Below are positions 57,123-64,000 of a stretch of 64,000 nucleotides of DNA, piece after piece (the first letter of the stretch is position 1; the number at the start of each line of letters is the position of its first letter). The stretch covers positions 3,063 through 67,062 of the forward strand of contig CAJTLI010000013.1 of NCBI GenBank assembly GCA_910577525.1, written 5' to 3'. The stretch is from an uncultured Oscillospiraceae bacterium. GTDB taxonomy: Bacteria > Bacillota > Clostridia > Oscillospirales > Oscillospiraceae. Position numbers and translations under genes: made by a program. The notes below the pieces were generated by a model. That model did not search any database. It was not told the origin of the DNA and saw nothing but the letters and a program-made list of their open reading frames with translations.

Positions 57123-58553
57123 ATGAGGCATGACGTAAATTATACCATGCTCACCGACTTCTACGAGCTGACCATGGGCAACGGCTATTTCCAGACCGGT
57201 ATGAGGGACCGGGTATGCTATTTCGACGTGTTTTTCCGCAGCGTTCCGGACGGGGGCGGCTTCGCCATCGCGGCGGGGCTGGAGCAGGTCATCCGCTACA
57301 TCCAGGACCTGCACTTTGATGAGGAAGATATCCAGTATCTGCGGGGCAAGGGCTGCTTCTCCACGGAGTTCCTGGACTACCTGCGCAATTTCCGCTTCAC
57401 CGGCGACATATGGGCCGTCCCGGAGGGCACCCCCATCTTCCCCCGGGAGCCCATCCTTACCGTCCGGGCCCCCGCCATTCAGGCCCAGTTCGTGGAGACC
57501 TATCTCCTGCTGGCCCTGAACCACCAGTCCCTCATCGCCACCAAGTCCAACCGCATTGTCCGGGCCGCCGAGGGCCGCCCGGTGTCCGAGTTCGGCTCCC
57601 GCCGGGCCCAGGGGTCAGATGGCGCGGTGCTGGGGGCCCGGGCCAGCTACATCGCCGGGTGCAGCGGCACCGCCTGCGCCATGGCCGACGAGCTCTACGG
57701 CACCCCGGCCACCGGCACCATGGCCCACTCCTGGGTCCAGATGTTCCCCGATGAGTACACCGCCTTCAAGACCTACTGCCAGGTCTACCCCCGGGCGGCC
57801 ACCCTGCTGGTGGACACCTATAACGTGCTCCACTCCGGCGTGCCCAACGCCATCCGGGTGTTTCAGGAGCTGGGCATCACGTCCGGCGGCATCCGCATCG
57901 ACTCGGGCGACCTGACCTACCTGTCCAAGCAGGCCCGGAAGATGCTGGACAACGCGGGCCTGCCCGGCATCAAAATCGTGGCCTCCAACTCCCTGGACGA
58001 GTATATCATCCGGGACCTGATCGGCCAGGGAGCGCGGATCGATCTGTTCGGCGTGGGCGAGCGGCTGATCACCTCCAAGAGCGAGCCGGTGTTCGGCGGC
58101 GTGTACAAGCTGGCCGCCATCGAGGAGGCGGACGGCGCCGTCGTCCCCAAGATCAAGATCAGCGAGAACGCCGGGAAGGTGACCATCCCCCACTTCAAGA
58201 AGGTGTACCGCCTGTTCGAGAACGCCACCGGCAAGGCCATGGCCGACTATATCTGCGTCCACGACGAGCAGCCTGACTTCACCCAGCCCCTGGAGCTGTT
58301 CGATCCGGAGGCCACCTGGAAGCGCAAGACCGTCACCGACTTCACCGTCCGTCCCCTGCTGGTGCCCATCTTCCAGGGCGGCAAGCTGGTGTATCAGATC
58401 CCCACGATCCAGCAGTCCCGCGCCCACTGCCAGCGGGAGGTGGACAGCCTGTGGGACGAGGTGAAGCGCTTCGAGTACCCCCACAACTACTATGTGGACC
58501 TGTCCCAGAAGCTGTGGGACGTGCGGGCGGCATTGCTGTCGGAGAAGCACTGA
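57123..58553 (+). CDS. pncB: Nicotinate phosphoribosyltransferase
   Basis: A 476-residue enzyme converting nicotinate and PRPP to nicotinate mononucleotide for NAD salvage. It starts NYTMLTDFYELTMGNGYFQT and contains VSEFGSRRAQGSDGAVLGAR (PRPP/His region), GTMAHSWVQMF, DTYNVLHSGVPNAIRVF and GGIRIDSGDLTYLSKQAR; these match the PncB family throughout. RBS GAGGAGGGA. Its 3' end is duplicated by a repeat element. Confidence 0.94.
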   Translation: MRHDVNYTMLTDFYELTMGNGYFQTGMRDRVCYFDVFFRSVPDGGGFAIAAGLEQVIRYIQDLHFDEEDIQYLRGKGCFSTEFLDYLRNFRFTGDIWAVPEGTPIFPREPILTVRAPAIQAQFVETYLLLALNHQSLIATKSNRIVRAAEGRPVSEFGSRRAQGSDGAVLGARASYIAGCSGTACAMADELYGTPATGTMAHSWVQMFPDEYTAFKTYCQVYPRAATLLVDTYNVLHSGVPNAIRVFQELGITSGGIRIDSGDLTYLSKQARKMLDNAGLPGIKIVASNSLDEYIIRDLIGQGARIDLFGVGERLITSKSEPVFGGVYKLAAIEEADGAVVPKIKISENAGKVTIPHFKKVYRLFENATGKAMADYICVHDEQPDFTQPLELFDPEATWKRKTVTDFTVRPLLVPIFQGGKLVYQIPTIQQSRAHCQREVDSLWDEVKRFEYPHNYYVDLSQKLWDVRAALLSEKH

Positions 58554-58688
58554 GCCGTCGTGAGCAGCGCGGATGGACTGGAGCGAGGGCAAAAGCCCAA
58601 GGCCCACAAGGTGGGACTGGGTTTTGCCCGAGTCGGAGGGAAGCCGCGCGTTGCGAACAGGCGAAGCGTGACAATGAGAAGCACTGAG
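58542..58688. repeat. 3'-end repeat element, copy R5
   Basis: GAGAAGCACTGAG, with the pncB stop codon (58542-58554), recurs at 58676-58688, 134 bases on. The insert has GGAGCGAGG, outer arms GGGCAAAA/TTTTGCCC, inner arms CCCAC/GTGGG, then CCGAGTCGGAGGGAA and CAGGCGAAGCGTGA. It aligns along its length with R2a and R4. Confidence 0.8.
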
Positions 58689-58776
58689 AAAACGGAGCCG
58701 CGGCGTATACGGCTGCGGCCCCGTTTCCTTGCGGCTATGATAAATCAGCTTGGCGGGCCAAAATTAGGAGGGCCTC

Positions 58777-59247
58777 ATGGAAGAAATCGCTCTATGTATT
58801 ATGACCAGGGAGCTTTGCCACGAATTATATAAGGGCTGGGAAAATGATCCTGCGATATATATGGATATGGATCAATTTGCGCCTTACCAATATGATGAAA
58901 CGGCGGTAAACAGATATTTTGACTCCAGGCAGGACCCCTCCCGCGTCCTTTTTGCCATTATGAAGGATGGCAAACCAATTGGGGAGCTTCAGCTGAAGCG
59001 GATCAATTACGAGGACAGGGAGTGCACGTTAAGCATCCATATGCAAAATGACGGCGTAAAAGGGCATGGATATGGAACCTGCGCGGAGCGGTTGGCTTTG
59101 CGGTACGCTTTTGATGTTTTGGGAATGGCCGTGGTGAATGCCGACACCGTTGTAAAGAATACCCGAAGCCAACACGTTCTTGAAAAAGTAGGCTTTCAGT
59201 ACATACGGGAAACGGACGGATTTAAGTATTATCGGTATGCGCAATAA
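58777..59247 (+). CDS. GNAT-family N-acetyltransferase
   Basis: A 156-residue RimJ/RimL-type acetyltransferase. The acetyl-CoA loop is GVKGHGYGTCAERLALRYAF and the C-terminal strand VNADTVVKNTRSQHVLEKVG. It probably acetylates a protein N-terminus or a small amine; the substrate is not known. RBS TTAGGAGGG. It is lower in GC than its neighbours and may have been acquired. Confidence 0.87.
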   Translation: MEEIALCIMTRELCHELYKGWENDPAIYMDMDQFAPYQYDETAVNRYFDSRQDPSRVLFAIMKDGKPIGELQLKRINYEDRECTLSIHMQNDGVKGHGYGTCAERLALRYAFDVLGMAVVNADTVVKNTRSQHVLEKVGFQYIRETDGFKYYRYAQ

Positions 59248-59258
59248 ATGCCTCCCGC

Positions 59259-59287
59259 TTGAAAACGCCCCCGCCCTGTGCTATACT
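59259..59287 (+). promoter_or_regulatory. ahcY promoter
   Basis: TTGAAA (59259-59264) and TATACT (59282-59287), 17-base spacer, 38 bases upstream of the start codon. Confidence 0.7.
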
Positions 59288-59324
59288 TGCCTTACCAAAC
59301 CAAAATTTGAGAGGAAGGTTATCT

Positions 59325-60569
59325 ATGAGCATCATCCGCGACCCCGCCCTGGCCCCCTCCGGCCACCGGAAAATCGACTGGGTGCGCAATTTCATGCCCG
59401 CCCTGTCCCAGATCGAGGCCCGATTTGTGAAGGAGCAGCCCTTCAAGGGTCTGCGCGCCGCCGTCTCCGTCCACCTGGAGGCCAAGACCGCCAATCTGGC
59501 CCTGGTGATGAAGGCGGGCGGGGCGGACGTGTACCTCACCGGCTCCAACCCCCTGTCCACCCAGGACGACGTGGCCGCCGGGGTGGCGGAGCGGGGCGTC
59601 AACGTGTTCGCGTGGCACGGCTCCACCCCCGAGGAGTACGAGGCCCACCTCATTGAAACCCTGAAGTGCCATCCCCACATCGTCATCGATGACGGCGGCG
59701 ACCTCATCAACCTGCTCAGCGGCAAGTGTAAGGAGTACGCCGACTGCCTCATCGGCGGCTGTGAGGAGACCACCACCGGCATTCTGCGCCTTCGGGCCCG
59801 GGACCGGGAGGGGACGCTCCCCTGCCCCATGATGGCGGTAAACGACGCCAAGGCCAAGCACTACTACGACAACAAGTACGGCACCGGCCAGTCCGTCTGG
59901 GACGCCATCATGCACATGACCAACCTGGTGGTGGCAGGCAAGACCGTGGTGGTGGCCGGGTACGGCTGGTGCGGCTCCGGCGTGGCCCTGCGGGCCGCGG
60001 GCATGGGGGCCAACGTCATCGTCACCGAGATCGACCCCTTCAAAGCCCTGGACGCCACCATGAACGGCTTCCGGGTCATGACCATGGCGGAGGCCGCCCC
60101 CCTGGGGGATGTGTTCGTCAGCGTCACCGGCTGCAAGGACGTGGTCACGCCCGCCCATTTCGCCGTGATGAAGCCCAACGCCCTGCTCTCCAACGCGGGC
60201 CATTTTGACTGCGAGGTGGACGTGAAGTGGCTCAACGAGAACGCCGTGGAGAAGTGGGAGCAGCGGGAGGGCATCACCGGCTACCGGCTGGCGGACGGCA
60301 AGGTGTTCAACGTGCTGGCCGAGGGCCGTCTGGTGAATCTGGCCGGGGGCAACGGACACCCGGCGGAGATTATGGATATGTCCTTCTCCGTCCAGGCCCT
60401 GGCCGCCGAGTGGCTGGTGAAGCACAAGGAGGAGCTGGCCCGAAAGCTCTACGATATCCCCGCTGAGATCGACGATCAGATCGGCTGGGCCAAGCTGGCA
60501 GCGCTTGGTCTCACCATTGACCGGCTCACCCCGGAGCAGGAGGAGTACCTTAACAGCTCCAACGCGTAA
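59325..60569 (+). CDS. ahcY: Adenosylhomocysteinase
   Basis: A 414-residue NAD-dependent enzyme that splits S-adenosylhomocysteine into adenosine and homocysteine. Motifs: VSVHLEAKTANLALVMKAGG, SNPLSTQDDVAAGV, VIDDGGDLINLL, EETTTGILRL, VNDAKAKHYYDNKYGTGQS and the NAD fold VVVAGYGWCGSGVALRAAGM; it ends with the usual DRLTPEQEEYL. It lacks the ~40-residue insertion of many bacterial types. The ATG at 59325 has GAGGAAGG upstream. Confidence 0.94.
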   Translation: MSIIRDPALAPSGHRKIDWVRNFMPALSQIEARFVKEQPFKGLRAAVSVHLEAKTANLALVMKAGGADVYLTGSNPLSTQDDVAAGVAERGVNVFAWHGSTPEEYEAHLIETLKCHPHIVIDDGGDLINLLSGKCKEYADCLIGGCEETTTGILRLRARDREGTLPCPMMAVNDAKAKHYYDNKYGTGQSVWDAIMHMTNLVVAGKTVVVAGYGWCGSGVALRAAGMGANVIVTEIDPFKALDATMNGFRVMTMAEAAPLGDVFVSVTGCKDVVTPAHFAVMKPNALLSNAGHFDCEVDVKWLNENAVEKWEQREGITGYRLADGKVFNVLAEGRLVNLAGGNGHPAEIMDMSFSVQALAAEWLVKHKEELARKLYDIPAEIDDQIGWAKLAALGLTIDRLTPEQEEYLNSSNA

Positions 60570-60751
60570 AGGAATCAGGAAACATGCCATGAAAGCGCCC
60601 GGCAACAACCAAAAGGAATATGGGCGATCATCGAAAAAGCGGGACGGCGGGACGCGTAAGCTCTTTCAGCCCATAATGAACCGCGGTGAACGGGGTTAAG
60701 CCGGGTGAAATCGCGTCGAATTTCGGCAAAGCACATCGGAATATTAGATAA

Positions 60752-60787
60752 AAAATCTCCGGAAATCCATGGATTTCCGGAGATTTT
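60752..60787 (-). terminator. rpsI terminator
   Basis: A 36-bp perfect palindrome centred on CCATGG (arms AAAATCTCCGGAAATCC) running into TTTTTT on the minus strand, downstream of the rpsI stop codon. Confidence 0.85.
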
Positions 60788-60806
60788 GAACGATTCGGAC
60801 TGAAAA

Positions 60807-60854
60807 TCAGCGCTTGCTGAACTGGGGAGCGCGGCGGGTGGCCTTGAGGCCGTA
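60807..60854 (-). pseudogene. rpsI: 3' end of rpsI (30S ribosomal protein S9) at an integration junction
   Basis: The minus strand reads YGLKATRRAPQFSKR and a stop codon, which is the universally conserved C-terminus of ribosomal protein S9. The next codon upstream (TAG) is a stop and the rest of rpsI is absent, so the element's left junction lies at about 60854. The rest of rpsI should be at the element's other end, beyond the window, with an element-encoded copy of this tail. Confidence 0.85.
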
Positions 60855-60923
60855 CTAAACATCTCTATGGTGCGTTTTTCCTTGATATTACGGGCTTTTT
60901 CGCATTTTCTGTTGTCGGTTGTC

Positions 60924-62165
60924 CTATTCCTTAACCATGGAAATCGGTGATTTTTCATCGAAATTCTCCTGGTTCAAAGCATCATTCACTACCTCGAAAA
61001 GTTCCTCTGGTTTATTATACTTGACCCTCGCGTAAATGTCCATAGTTGTCTTACTATTCTCATGCCCTGCCAGGTACTGAACTGTCTTAGGGTCAACGCC
61101 CGCATAGAGCAGATTCGTGATGTAGGTATGCCGCAACAAGTGCGGTGTTACATCGAAATTCAGGGTATAGCGAATCTTGGGATTGTTCCTCTGCGTTGTT
61201 CCTAATGTCGGCTTGACGGTATATTTGATGCTCTGTCCATTCACATATTTATAGTAAGTTCTCTCTTTCGCAGAACGAACAACTACATACTGCCAAACTC
61301 TCGTAAACTGAGAATAGGAAAGCGGCTGTCCCTCACTGTCCGCAATCACATACTCCGATATGGAATTGGCTTTTGCTTCCCGCAGGCAGGCCACCAGGCA
61401 CTTCGGAATGGGAATGTCCCTTTTAGCTGCTTTTGTCTTTAGAACGGTAGAAATCACCGGCCTGTTATGCTCCGCGCGCCATGCACGTCTCACGGAAATG
61501 TATGGTGTGGATTCATCCAGGAATACACAATCCCATTGCAATGCAAGAATTTCTTCCCGACGCAAGCCGGAATACAAACCAATCATAATAAAAAGATATG
61601 GCGGAAGCTCTTTCACCGTATCCAACAGAACCGCAACCTGTTGATCTGTTAAGGCATCTTTCTTTTTCGATGCTTTTCCGCCCTTTGCTGAAATTCCCAC
61701 ACATGGATTATCGGTTATCAGCTGACTGCGCTCTGCCGAATAAAACACACACTTAATCAGCATATTTACCGTATCATACAGTCCTTTCGATTTTTGAGAC
61801 AGCGGAACAAGCGTCAGACGAATATCATCCGCAGTCACTTCCTCCATATACATATCTCCCAGAGAGCTAATGACATAATTCTTCATATTCTGTCTGTATC
61901 CTTTTATAGTAGCCGTAGACACCTTTGCTGACTGCATCAGCAGCCATTTCTCACAATACTCGGCAACCGTTGGATGCTTTCGGTGAAAGATGATCTCATC
62001 CACCTGTCTCCGTGCCTCCAACTGCTTTTCATATAATTCTTCACAGGTGGTCGCATATAAGCTGACCTGCTTTCCATCGGCATCTGTAATTCTGGTTCTG
62101 TAATACAGTGTTCCTTTTCTTGTAACCGTTCCGTACTCTGGAACGCTTTGTTTTTTCTTAGCCAT
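60924..62165 (-). CDS. Tyrosine recombinase/integrase, copy 1
   Basis: A 413-residue Tn916-type integrase: N-terminal AP2-like arm-binding domain (VPEYGTVTRKGTLYYRTRIT), core-binding SAM-like domain (TVAEYCEKWLLMQSAKVSTA) and catalytic domain with Arg in GLYSGLRREEILALQ, His-x-x-Arg in TPHLLRHTYITN and the nucleophile Tyr in TTMDIYARVKY. It is closest to the rpsI junction. RBS GAAAGGAAG. Confidence 0.93.
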   Translation of the reverse strand: MAKKKQSVPEYGTVTRKGTLYYRTRITDADGKQVSLYATTCEELYEKQLEARRQVDEIIFHRKHPTVAEYCEKWLLMQSAKVSTATIKGYRQNMKNYVISSLGDMYMEEVTADDIRLTLVPLSQKSKGLYDTVNMLIKCVFYSAERSQLITDNPCVGISAKGGKASKKKDALTDQQVAVLLDTVKELPPYLFIMIGLYSGLRREEILALQWDCVFLDESTPYISVRRAWRAEHNRPVISTVLKTKAAKRDIPIPKCLVACLREAKANSISEYVIADSEGQPLSYSQFTRVWQYVVVRSAKERTYYKYVNGQSIKYTVKPTLGTTQRNNPKIRYTLNFDVTPHLLRHTYITNLLYAGVDPKTVQYLAGHENSKTTMDIYARVKYNKPEELFEVVNDALNQENFDEKSPISMVKE

Positions 62166-62260
62166 ACAAATCTTCCTTTCCTGATAATGAGTGTTCTTAA
62201 ATTCACACCTTCTTTTTATCAGAAAGCACCCACTTAATCAAAGATACGGATTATGTAAAA

Positions 62261-62296
62261 CAAAGAGCGAGACATCCTTGCCTCGCTCCAGCTTTG
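62261..62296 (-). terminator. Terminator between the two integrase genes
   Basis: GGAGCGAG and CTCGCTC form a hairpin followed on the minus strand by TTTGTTTT, just after the stop codon of copy 2, so the two integrase genes are separate transcripts. Confidence 0.75.
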
Positions 62297-62316
62297 TTTC
62301 CTACTCTTTATAATTG

Positions 62317-63537
62317 TTATGCCTGTGCTGCATCCCACTGGGCAAATGCACCACCCATTGTTCTTACCAGCTCATCCGGTCTGTTGTATTTAACCTTTGC
62401 GTAAATATCCATCGTAATTTTACTACTCTCATGCCCCGCCAGGTATTGAACCGTTTTCGGGTCCACGGACGAATGAATCAGATTCGTAATGTATGTATGC
62501 CGCAGCTGATGCGGTGTCACTTCAAAATCCAAACTGTAAATCACTTTGCCGTTATGCGCTGCCTTTTCACCGAGGACCGGCGTAACCGTGTGCTTTACAC
62601 GCTTTCCATCCTCGTAGCGATAATAGAAACGCTCCTTGACTGTTCGGGTTACAATGTACTGCCAGAGCCGCTTGAACTGTGTATAGGACAGCGGATCACC
62701 CTCCCGGTTCGGCACCACATATTCTGACTGTGAATTAGCTTTTGTCTCTTTCAGACAGTCCGCCAGGCAAACCGGCAACGGAATATTTCGATGCGCGGCT
62801 TTCGTTTTCAGCTCATCCAGAATCACCGGTCTGTTATTTTCCGTGTGCCATGCCCTGCGTACCGTTAAATAAGGGCAATCCACATCCAGATATACAGAAT
62901 CCCATTTTAGGGCAAGAATTTCTTCTCGCCGCAATCCTGCATACAGCCCTAACATGACAAATACATACGGCGGAAGTCCCTGAATGGCATCCAGCAGTCT
63001 GGCGGCCTGTTCATCCGTCAATGCAGCTTTGTCCTTCTGCGGAACGCCTCCACCTTTGGCCGTAAGGTAAATCGTTGGGTTGTTATCAATAATCTTACTT
63101 TCCTTTGCTGCACGGAAAATGGATTTATACAGGATAACCACTGACTTATATACCGAAGCGGACTTCTCGGAAACAGGAACAAGTGCAAGCTGAATGTCAT
63201 CCAGTGTCACATCTGCCATCCGCATCTGTCCCAGTTCTTTTATAATGTGCCGTCTGACCTTTGAGGTATAATCTATCAGCGTGGTTGCCCTCACATGAAC
63301 CGACTGCATCAAAAGCCATTTTTCACAGTAGTCTGCAACCGTCGGGGATTTCCGACAGAATGTATCGTTGTCGATCTGCTCTAATGCTCCCAACTCTTTA
63401 TCATATAATTCTTCCGGTGTTCTCGCATAAAGGGCCACCAGTTTTCCATCTGCGTTCTGAACCCGGGTTCTATAATAATCTATGCCGTTAAGCGTAACTG
63501 TACCGTATTGTGGAATTGCTCTTTTTCTTTTTGCCAA
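62317..63537 (-). CDS. Tyrosine recombinase/integrase, copy 2
   Basis: A ~406-residue paralogue of copy 1 (start MAKRKRAIPQYGTVTLNGID). Same domain order and catalytic residues: GLYAGLRREEILALK, TPHQLRHTYITN and ITMDIYAKVKY. The TTG at 63537 was chosen because AGGAGGTG precedes it at the right distance and it aligns with the start of copy 1. The excisionase gene upstream makes this the likelier integrase partner of Xis. Confidence 0.92.
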   Translation of the reverse strand: MAKRKRAIPQYGTVTLNGIDYYRTRVQNADGKLVALYARTPEELYDKELGALEQIDNDTFCRKSPTVADYCEKWLLMQSVHVRATTLIDYTSKVRRHIIKELGQMRMADVTLDDIQLALVPVSEKSASVYKSVVILYKSIFRAAKESKIIDNNPTIYLTAKGGGVPQKDKAALTDEQAARLLDAIQGLPPYVFVMLGLYAGLRREEILALKWDSVYLDVDCPYLTVRRAWHTENNRPVILDELKTKAAHRNIPLPVCLADCLKETKANSQSEYVVPNREGDPLSYTQFKRLWQYIVTRTVKERFYYRYEDGKRVKHTVTPVLGEKAAHNGKVIYSLDFEVTPHQLRHTYITNLIHSSVDPKTVQYLAGHESSKITMDIYAKVKYNRPDELVRTMGGAFAQWDAAQA

Positions 63538-63621
63538 TTCCGTCACCTCCTAAGAATAGACTCCAGCGCTGTATCTATGTTTTATCAGACCATTATGATT
63601 TCGACAAGGATACGGACCGGC

Positions 63622-63852
63622 TCACACTCCAGCTCTGCGAGGTTTACGATAAGTTGCGTTCTTTTCTGCTGGCTTTGCTCTGTGGGTGCATTTTGCGATA
63701 TACTCCTGAAGGCCCGCTGAAGTAAAGTACACACAGCCATTCTGCACATATTGCACATAAGAAATAAGACCATTGTTACGGGCCGCGTCCAGCGTTGCAA
63801 TGCTGATACCTAAAATTTCTGCTGCTTCTTTTCGTGTAATAAGTTTTTCCAT
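63622..63852 (-). CDS. Tn916-type excisionase
   Basis: A 76-residue basic protein with the excisionase winged HTH: MEKLITRKEAAEILGISIAT and LDAARNNGLISYVQYVQNGC, ending in a KPRRAG tail. Its position just upstream of the integrase is that of Xis in Tn916-class elements, where it tips recombination towards excision. The ATG at 63852 has GGAGGAAA 11 bases upstream. Confidence 0.85.
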   Translation of the reverse strand: MEKLITRKEAAEILGISIATLDAARNNGLISYVQYVQNGCVYFTSAGLQEYIAKCTHRAKPAEKNATYRKPRRAGV

Positions 63853-64000
63853 AAAGCATATTTCCTCCAATCTGTCAAGTTTGTCATCATGTTTGTTCAA
63901 AGCCACATGAATACGCTGGCAGCCGAAACTGCCAGCGCATGGTATCTGATTTTGAACAGGAAGCTGCAAACGCTTCCTATTTATATAACTCAGCTTTCAT

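Larger units (their letters stand above)
60570..60923. other. Intergenic region with rpsI remnant
   Basis: This 354-bp gap between ahcY and the first integrase has no complete gene. It holds the rpsI terminator (60752-60787) and the last 15 codons of rpsI (60807-60854), then ~70 bases of element sequence. Confidence 0.7.
60807..64000. mobile_element. Left end of an integrative element in rpsI
   Basis: From the rpsI tail to the window end everything is mobile: two tandem Tn916-type tyrosine integrases and an excisionase gene. The composition is clearly more AT-rich than the chromosome to the left. The 3' end of rpsI supplies the attachment core, so the host protein would stay intact. The remaining element genes lie beyond the window. 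Confidence 0.8.

Noticed and set aside
58342..58684. Short minus-strand ORFs over repeat R5
   Set aside because: They recur as similar LRLGQNP-type peptides wherever the repeat occurs, because the repeat DNA is conserved, not the protein.

Overview
The window is GC-rich chromosomal DNA from a spore-forming clostridial Firmicute. The gene complement fits the Oscillospiraceae (Flavonifractor/Lawsonibacter-like): dipicolinate synthase genes, an S-layer-homology protein, rubrerythrin, a zinc-ribbon-rich mobile region, consensus sigma-A promoters and strong AGGAGG ribosome binding sites. The genus assignment is an inference from gene content, not from a marker gene. No tRNA, complete rRNA or CRISPR array was seen.

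Layout. 1-14.4 kb is housekeeping: a DUF1846 protein, a CdaR-type regulator, an RsuA-type pseudouridine synthase, nagB with an RpiR-type regulator, a Tet(M)-like GTPase fused to a YacP/Rae1-like nuclease, a CheY-like protein, a MalY-type lyase, an ECF sigma factor with its partner, an SGNH lipoprotein and a ThrE-type exporter. 14.4-31 kb has a candidate small RNA, a 1520-residue SLH protein, an AI-2E transporter, birA, an HtrA protease, a two-component system, a CDF transporter, a U32 peptidase-family protein and mltG, then a Cys/Gly/Asn-rich micro-membrane protein. 31-36.5 kb has folate, DJ-1 and WecG/TagA genes and a TrpXYZ-like ABC importer.

36.7-38.4 kb holds a very small element carrying one serine recombinase, sitting in the 5' part of a conserved clostridial gene. 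40.1-56.2 kb is the most striking part. The dipicolinate synthase gene dpaA (spoVFA) is split in two: its 3' half plus dpaB lie at 40.1-41.2 kb and its 5' half lies at 55.8-56.2 kb. Between them is a ~14.65-kb element with 16-bp terminal inverted repeats. It carries a large serine recombinase, a P4-type primase/helicase, an excisionase-like protein, HepT/MntA and RelBE-type toxin-antitoxin modules, an amidoligase/glutamine-amidotransferase pair with small peptides, a resolvase and a zinc-ribbon membrane operon. Precise excision at a central CC dinucleotide would rebuild an in-frame 287-codon dpaA. This is the arrangement of the 'skin' class of sporulation-gene intervening elements.

56.3-60.6 kb returns to chromosome (rubrerythrin, pncB, GNAT, ahcY). 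From 60.8 kb to the window end is the left end of another integrative element that sits in the 3' end of rpsI. It has two tandem Tn916-type tyrosine integrases and an excisionase.

A family of ~120-140-bp structured repeats occurs right after several genes (4.1, 31.0-31.3, 36.4, 40.0 and 58.6 kb). Each copy is bracketed by a direct duplication at the host gene's 3' end, including the stop codon in four of the five loci. Several copies share a hairpin whose stems vary by compensatory changes.
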